The notes under the pieces: model-generated | Seen by the model: only the letters and a program-made list of their open reading frames with translations | What the model was told of the DNA's origin: nothing | Database searches by the model: none | Shown: piece after piece, positions 57,590 to 64,000 of the stretch | Numbering within the stretch: the first letter of the stretch is position 1 | Layout of the letters: the number at the start of each line of letters is the position of its first letter | Made by a program: the position numbers and the translations under genes | DNA from: Eopsaltria australis | Lineage: Eukaryota > Chordata > Aves > Passeriformes > Petroicidae | DNA: 64,000 nucleotides | Direction: 5' to 3' | Assembly: GCA_034509425.1 (NCBI GenBank) | Contig: JAVTVJ010000228.1 | Location: 868,001-932,000, forward strand

Positions 57590-60500
57590 ATATTAATGAC
57601 ACTTCCCCTCAGGACTGGCTCAGCTGCCCAGACCAAAACATTGGGCTCAGAATGAACTTTCACTGTTACAGACTGTCACTGTTATCAAAACTGATGCTGC
57701 CTCAAGGCTCATGGGTGTTTTTTTCTTGCAGTTAGACAGGGCTGTGCTCCAGGTGTCTGGGTTTTCTGGTCCCTGGTAGTGAATCCCAAACTCAGCAGAG
57801 TTGCTCCAACTCCGCTGGCCCTGTGGCAGTGATGTCCTGCTTGGCAAAGGCTTGAGGAGGGGTGTGGTGAGCCCCAAGGTGGATCGTGCAAGGCTTCAGT
57901 GGGCTGGATTTTGTTGTGGCTGCAGAAATGGGAACTGAAGTTGTGGGGTCCATAGTATACTATGGAGCAGTGATGGTATTTTGTGCTGGCCATGAGAGAA
58001 ATGGTAATAGAGCCACCTCTCAGCCTGAAGAGACTTTCAGCATGTGTGTGTTCACTAATGCCTGCCCTAGCCAGTCTGCGAGCTCAAGGGCCAGCACACC
58101 GCAGGAGCACGGCTTTTCCATGGAGGGGCAGAGCCAGGGTAGCCACCTTATTCCTATTACTCCAGGCCAGGACCAAAGCTGGAACCTCTTCAACAACCCA
58201 GGAGCCATCAACTCTCTCCTCTGTATATGTCTGAAGTCTGGAAAATATCTTAAATATGGGAGAGGAAAGGGAGGGGTTTGGTCCTCAGCTGGTGTAAATC
58301 AGCGGAACTCCATTGACGTTGTTGGACGATTACTGAGACTTATGTCCTCTGACCCCAAAAATTTCTAGGGAGGGAGGTAATGACTGCAGAGCATTCCAGT
58401 GTTGCAAGGGATCTTCCTCCAGCCTGGCTTCAGGCAGGCTGTAACTCCAGGGGCTGGGAAGCACAGGGATAAGTGTCTGGGGGAAAGAAAGAGAGAAAGA
58501 CAGCCCCAAGGCACCCAATTCTGAGTCACAGCCAGAAGGCAAGTTGGAATCTGGAGAGGTTGGGCTGTAGGGACCATACACCATGGAGAGATCTCATCCT
58601 CCTGCACCTTTCTGAGTGTGGAGGATGAATGGCTCTGGATACAAACACCATGATGTTCTGGGCAATGGTGGAGTCTAAAGCTTCTGGTCCAACCCCCCTG
58701 GTACCCTGCAGTACCCAGTAGCTCACCCCACATTGTCCACCCTGCATGCCTTGGGAAAGATTTGGGCTGTTGACAATTGCCAAGAGCCACAGTAATGCAC
58801 CCTCCGCTCCAACACTGCCAATCCTCCGACAGATGAGCTGTGTCCAGGCGTCCCTGAGTGAGAGGCAGCGTTTGGAGGTGGAGGCCAGGCGCCAGCGCTG
58901 TGCTTCTTCCTGCAAGCAGCACCGAAAGGACCCTGGAATCAACATGTTTACTGACAGACTCCTGCACTCTTGGCCTGCTTTTCTAAGGAAATGAAGCTTG
59001 TGCAATCACATTGTCTGGGGGTGTCTGTTCCTAATAACTTCTCAGTCCACCAGCCAATTCCAATCCAACTTGTCGGACGGGGGGAGGACGCAAAATATTG
59101 CATCCTGCCCAGTCTCCCTGCAGTGTGCTGGGTAGCAAAATGGGGTGCAGGAAACTTGGGCCAGGTGAGGAATAGGACCACCTTCTACACAAAGTCATGG
59201 AGAAGAGCAGCAGGGTCGCAGTTGGTGGCCAGTAGGCAGCCCCAGCCCTATTGGGAAGAGGACCTCTCCAGCTGTGGCCAGAGCCGGACACACACCATCA
59301 GCTGAGAGCAAACGCATGTCCGGAAGGACAGAGCTCCAGCTCCTCAGCGCACGTCGGGGCAGAGAGGACAGAGTCTGCACAAGCCATGGCTGCCAGAACT
59401 TGTGCAGCTGAGCACTGAACAGCTTCCAGGTCCCCAAAGAGCTGGGGCTGAGTGTCCTCAACTGGAAGGCAAGGACTCCCAGTGGCTAGAAGTGCCCCTT
59501 CCGCCGGGGATGGACATTTCCAGGAGCGGGCCCCTGGCCAAGCAGAGTGGGACCTGCAGCTGTGGGGCGTCGTGCTGTGTCTTGCTGCAGTCTGGACAGG
59601 ATCTGGACAGCAGAGCCTTGTTTCTCCTTTGGATGCTGAAGGTGTTCAATGGCCCACATGGTCTCTTCAGTTCAGCCCTGTCAGTAACATGAGCTTAACA
59701 GAGAGCACTATTTTTTCAAGCGCCTCTACAAACATGATTTGTTTTGTAATAACTCTTCTTCTGTTCTGTTTTGAAGGGGATGATGTCTCTGGGATCTGAG
59801 GAGCTCTGAGACAGCTTAGAGCAGCTCAAATTCTTCCCCACGTGCTTTCAATTAACTTCTTCATTAAACGCCCATTCAAAGCCACTTCCAGCCAGAGCAT
59901 GACATCGCAACAGAGCTTGGCTTCGTGAAGCCACTCAGAATCTATGACAAATCAAAAAGGGCCTGGTTTGTCCTGTACCAGCCACACGTGGAAATTGGAG
60001 ACTGCTGCCAACAGAGGGAGTGAGGGTCCCTGCTCAGCTCCTCATTATCATCCAGACCAGAAAACAACACCCAAGCCACCGATGGGGGGGACCTGCTGCC
60101 TGTGCACTTGCTGGGAGAGGTATTGGCTGCAGTGGCAAATCCCCTTCTCTGGCAGCCTCCTCCCAGGCCAAACCCCTGGTCCCACCAGTGCCAAGGGCAA
60201 CTCTCCAGTTGACTTCATTGAGACTTGACCTTCAGTTAACCCAGCAAAGCAGAAAGGTTGGGAAAGCCATCTGGAAGGAAACACCACTACAAAATTTTCC
60301 AGATTGGTGTTTCTTAGAGACTCTATTGTATCTTCTCAGTCTAATTTACTTAAACTATGGACATTCAGGAATCCCCGCCCCTGGCAGTGTACAAACTGCC
60401 TGTCTGCATCACATGAACAACCTCATGTCCTCAGGGGTGATCAGCAAAGGACCACAGCCTTCTGCTAGCAGGACTCCATCTCTTCTTGCATGGCAGCAAT

Positions 60501-61080
60501 GGTACCAGCTGGCTCTGAGCCAGCCAATTCCACATCCCAGACTTGGTACAAATAATTGTATTTCAGCCTGGGGGAAAAAGGCGTGTTTCCATTTTCGGTC
60601 AAAACAATGAAACCTGGGATTGAAAGCCCTGTGAGAGCTTGAGTACACTGATAAGCCATGCTTAGTGCTCAGCCTAGACTGCTGACCCCACCACAGACTC
60701 TTCCCCTTCGTTAGATACCAAGAAATCTGAACCCCCTGGTGAAAGCTGGCAGCACTGGGTCCCACCATGCAGGCAGCCCATCCACCTCTCTCTTCCCATC
60801 CTCCTTCCTGGTCAGAATGTGCTGGGCACCACCACCTCACCGTGGTTTCTCACTTTGTGCTCGCAACAGCCAGGGTGCAGGGCCAGGCAGCCCCTGCGAG
60901 GGGATAAACTGGGATTGGCAAGGGCCTGTCTACCAGCGTGGGAGTGAGATCCACACTCATGTTTTACAGGGATAACAGTGGGACCTTGGAATATTCTCCC
61001 TGCCTTGGTTCTGTGCCCAAATACACATGGTATTTGGGACTGTTCTACTAAATGCCACCCAAGGGACCTATTCTTTAAAG
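57590..61080. other. Unique intergenic sequence
   Basis: A 160-codon plus frame (57886-58368) and a 200-codon minus frame (58967-58365) have no recognisable domain. No repeats identified. Confidence 0.45.
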
Positions 61081-61083
61081 ATA

Positions 61084-61282
61084 CCATAGAATCATGGAAC
61101 CACCAATTGGTTTGAGTTGGAAGGGACCTTAAAGATCATTTTGTTCCACCCCTCTGTCATGGGCAGGAACACCTTCTACTGTCTCAGGTTGCTCCAAGCC
61201 TTGTCCAATCCAGCCTTGGGCACTTCCAGGGATAAGGCAGCCACAGCTTCTCTGGGCAACCTGTGCTAGGGCCTCACCACAG
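61084..61282 (-). mobile_element. CR1 LINE 3' end fragment
   Basis: CATAGAATCATGGAACCACC, GAGTTGGAAGGGACCTTAAA, CAGGTTGCTCCAAGCCTTGT, CACTTCCAGGGATAAGGCAG in reverse-complement CR1 order. Confidence 0.96.
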
Positions 61283-61284
61283 AT

Positions 61285-62105
61285 CCAGGTACATGGATCT
61301 ATAATTAGAAGTTCATTTCCCACGTTTAAGATAAATTTAACAGACTTTGGCACCTGGTTCTAGTTTGATGGTGACATTGCAGGGCAGACCTTTGTGAGAG
61401 TGACTATCCAGCATGGACCTCATCTCTGCCATGCTCTTGTATGGAAACCTTCATCCATGACCTGCTGAGCTTTGCATCAGTGGATGGCACCAGGCCAGGT
61501 TTCTTCATAATACAGATAATTTACTGAGTGTGCTGCTCATGGAGGAGCAGGAACAGCAGTGCTGGGACTAGGAGTAGGGAATATGAGAACACTTGGGGCC
61601 ATAACACCTCCCAGTACCCTGTCCCACCACATCACTCGCCTGTGAACCACACCACACATTCTAATTCTTTCCAGGACACTTTACCCTTCTCTGTGCCCTT
61701 CTCCTTGCAGCATGGCCAGGTGCTCAGTGGGATGGATCTCCACTCCCTGGCACTTGGTGCATTTGATTTCCGATGCTGACGCATTTTTGGAAATCAGCTG
61801 TGTTAAGGGAAAACACTGGGAGTCACATTAACCAATACCAGCATGGTGACAGGTCCTGTACAACTGCAAGCAGGAGCAGTGACATTTGTGCAGAGTGCTC
61901 TGTTGTGGTTTGCCTGTGGCTGGCTGCACACAGGGTTTTGGTGGAGAGAGGAATGCAGCTGGGACCAGAGCAGCACGCGTAGCTTCTCCTGCCACAGCAA
62001 ACAGCACTTTGATGGAGGAGCTACCATGATCCTCAGCAGGATGGACAACCAGTTCCAGCCTGGGATGTTCTGGGGGCTGAGACAGGTGGAAGGTGGGGAA
62101 ACGGG
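61285..62105. other. Unique intergenic sequence
   Basis: No gene recognised. Confidence 0.5.
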
Positions 62106-62109
62106 TGAA

Positions 62110-62690
62110 TGAGAGGCTGGACATGTGCCCACAGCCCAGAATGTCAGCTGTGTCCTGGGCTGTACCTTCAGCTCCACTCAGATGAGACCCCACCTGCAGA
62201 GCTGCCTCCAGATCTGGAGTCCTTGGCATAAGAAGGACACGGAACTGCTGGAACAACCCCAGAGGAGGCCATGGAGATGCTCAGAGGGCTGGAGGCTGGG
62301 AGAGCTGGGGAGTTTCACCAGGAGAAGGCTCCAGGGAGACCTCAGAGCCCCTTCCAGTGCCTAAAGGGGCTCCAGGAGAGCTGGAGAGGAACTGGAGACA
62401 AGGGATGGAGGGACAGGACAAGGGGGAATGGCTTCCTGCTGCCAGAGGGCAGGGTTAGATGAGAAATTGGGAAGGAATTGTTCCCTGTGAGGGTGGGGAG
62501 GCCCTGGCACAGGGTGCCCAGAGAAGCTGTGGCTGCCCCTGGATCCCTGGAAGTGTCCAAGGCCAGGCTGGACACTGGGGCTTGGAGCAGCCTGGGACAG
62601 TGGAAGGTGTCCCTGCCCATGGCAGGGGGTGGAAGGAAGTGATCTTGAAGGTTTCTTCCAACCCAAACCATTCTGTGATTCTGTGAAGTC
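62110..62690 (+). mobile_element. CR1 LINE 3' end, about 580 bp (longest copy here)
   Basis: GTCAGCTGTGTCCTGGGCTG, CAGATGAGACCCCACCTGCA, GGAGAAGGCTCCAGGGAGAC, GGGAATGGCTTCCTGCTGCC, GGAAGTGTCCAAGGCCAGGC, CCAAACCATTCTGTGATTCT: continuous CR1 from the end of ORF2 sequence through the 3' UTR. Stops interrupt all frames. It looks younger than its neighbours by motif integrity. Confidence 0.97.
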
Positions 62691-62694
62691 AAGG

Positions 62695-64000
62695 ACTGCA
62701 GTCTATCCATTTAAAAACTATCAAAGAAAGAAGAGCAGAGCCATAATTTGTTGCTATCTTCATGGACAGATCAAATTAAACCACTTCAGGACAAGAACTT
62801 TTGCATCTTCAAATGTTCTTTGATGTCTGAGACAGCAAAGTGCACACTCAGCTTTAAACATGTGATTTATGATCTATGGCATTAAGCTGGGGCTTGAGGG
62901 AATAGTGATGTAGAAACATTGTCTTAACACATTATCTGTTGGGTTTTTCTTTTTTCTTTCCACCAAAAAAATGCTATTTTATCCATAATACAAATGTTCA
63001 TAAAGGATTCTTGGTTTCAACAGAAGATATCCTCCAAAATTCTTGAGTTAAAATAAAGTTGTAGATAGTCACTGGTTTGTTTTAGTTTTTCAATAAAATG
63101 AGTTTGGTTTAAAAAAAACTGTTTTGCTTTTCCTTTTTAAGTGGGAAAAAATAAAATAATGCACTACTGCTTCCTCATGAATTTGTATCTTTGTATTCTC
63201 AGTTCCTGTTTTCACAACACTTTATTTTTCAGGTTGCTTTGGGGACAGAAGACTTCCCTGTGTCCTGGGAATTTTCTTGGGATGGAAAGAGCTGTTTCCT
63301 GCCTGGTCAGTACATGGGTTTGGAGAACCTCAAGCCAAAAAATCCTAGACACACCAAAGTCATCTGGAGCTTTCTGATTGTGCTAATGTTACCTGGAATC
63401 TCATCTCCTCCAGCCCAAGTGTTTTTGTGGTTGGGAAATTGCAATCTTGCTCTAAAATCCATGCTGTCCAGCCCGGTTCCACATGGGAAGTGGTTTTGCC
63501 CACAGTGCACAGAGCAGACCAGTGTGTGGTTTCCCAGAGAAGGCTGGGATCCTGAGCAAAGGCTCCTGGACACGAGCCTCAGGCCAAAAGGGTTTTGCTC
63601 AGCAGAGCTGCATCTTCTGTGGGCATCTGGGCAGGGGATGGAAAGTGTGGGCACCCTGCAACCCTTCATTCCCCAGCATGAATCCCACCTTGCAGTTATA
63701 CAGCAAAGCTATTCATAAGCTCCATGGGCAAACAGTCCCTGTCACTGCCCAGGGTGGTACAGAGTTCCTACAGATGATAGAGAACTAACTGACTTAGTAA
63801 TTGCATGTGCTGGGATAGCCCTGGAATTTCCATGGGATTTTGGATGGCTGGGATGGGTCTTGCTCATGTTCTCACCTCCTGATTGAGGGGAGAAAGGCTT
63901 TCACTGCCTTCAACAGGGCAGCCTTGGGGCACTTCACCTCTGTGGCTGTGGCAGCAGCTCTTCAGCCATCCCCTATAACCAGAACTAAGGAAAGAAGAAG
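62695..64000. other. Unique AT-richer intergenic sequence to window end
   Basis: AT-rich at 62800-63240, with several plus-strand AATAAA (for example near 63051 and 63092), then more balanced. No gene recognised; the 175-codon plus frame (63191-63718) shows no domain. Confidence 0.45.

Noticed and set aside
1..64000. tRNA, rRNA, CRISPR or bacterial-type operon
   Set aside because: No cloverleaf boxes, rRNA-like segments or spaced identical repeats were seen, and the sequence is clearly vertebrate.

Overview
The window is vertebrate nuclear DNA, almost certainly from a bird. About a dozen and a half decayed CR1 LINE 3' ends of the avian type are scattered on both strands, there is a solo endogenous-retrovirus LTR, and microsatellites and minisatellites are frequent. 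Long unique non-coding stretches surround a single gene. I cannot name the species from sequence alone; two short GGTTTAACC-type LTR fragments hint at a songbird-like repertoire, but weakly.

The only protein-coding gene I can support is an intact, intronless noggin-family BMP antagonist on the minus strand (CDS 18665 to 18033, 210 codons). It has a signal peptide, the N-terminal BMP-binding clip, a basic heparin-binding segment and all nine C-terminal cystine-knot cysteines. Its sequence fits noggin-2 better than noggin-1. It sits in a large CpG island (about 18030-19980). Two TATA-like boxes, a perfect palindromic Smad-binding element (19077-19084) and three short upstream ORFs lie in the leader/promoter. 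The 3' UTR runs to about 16915, with a polyadenylation signal, an AU-rich nonamer and two Pumilio-type elements.

Layout: 1-16.9 kb is unique and repeat-poor sequence with small CpG islands (about 236-440, 2195-2400, 10860-11100). Two of these carry near-consensus CTCF motifs, and the stretch also holds a 36-bp minisatellite and a pentanucleotide array. 16.9-20 kb is the noggin gene and its promoter island. 20-28 kb holds ancient SINE-like debris, a 320-bp polypyrimidine tract and a 1-kb array of 14-bp units. 28-50 kb is rich in CR1 fossils and carries a well-preserved solo LTR (33663-34227). 50-64 kb is AT-richer and contains candidate conserved non-coding blocks plus an unusual 165-bp near-perfect palindrome at 57422-57586.

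The picture is a single developmental-regulator gene in a gene-poor neighbourhood where most functional sequence would be cis-regulatory. No operon, CRISPR array, tRNA, rRNA or new enzymatic system was seen. The other long open frames come from GC-rich islands or stop-free repeats. Conservation claims here are guesses from sequence texture and need alignment to other amniotes.
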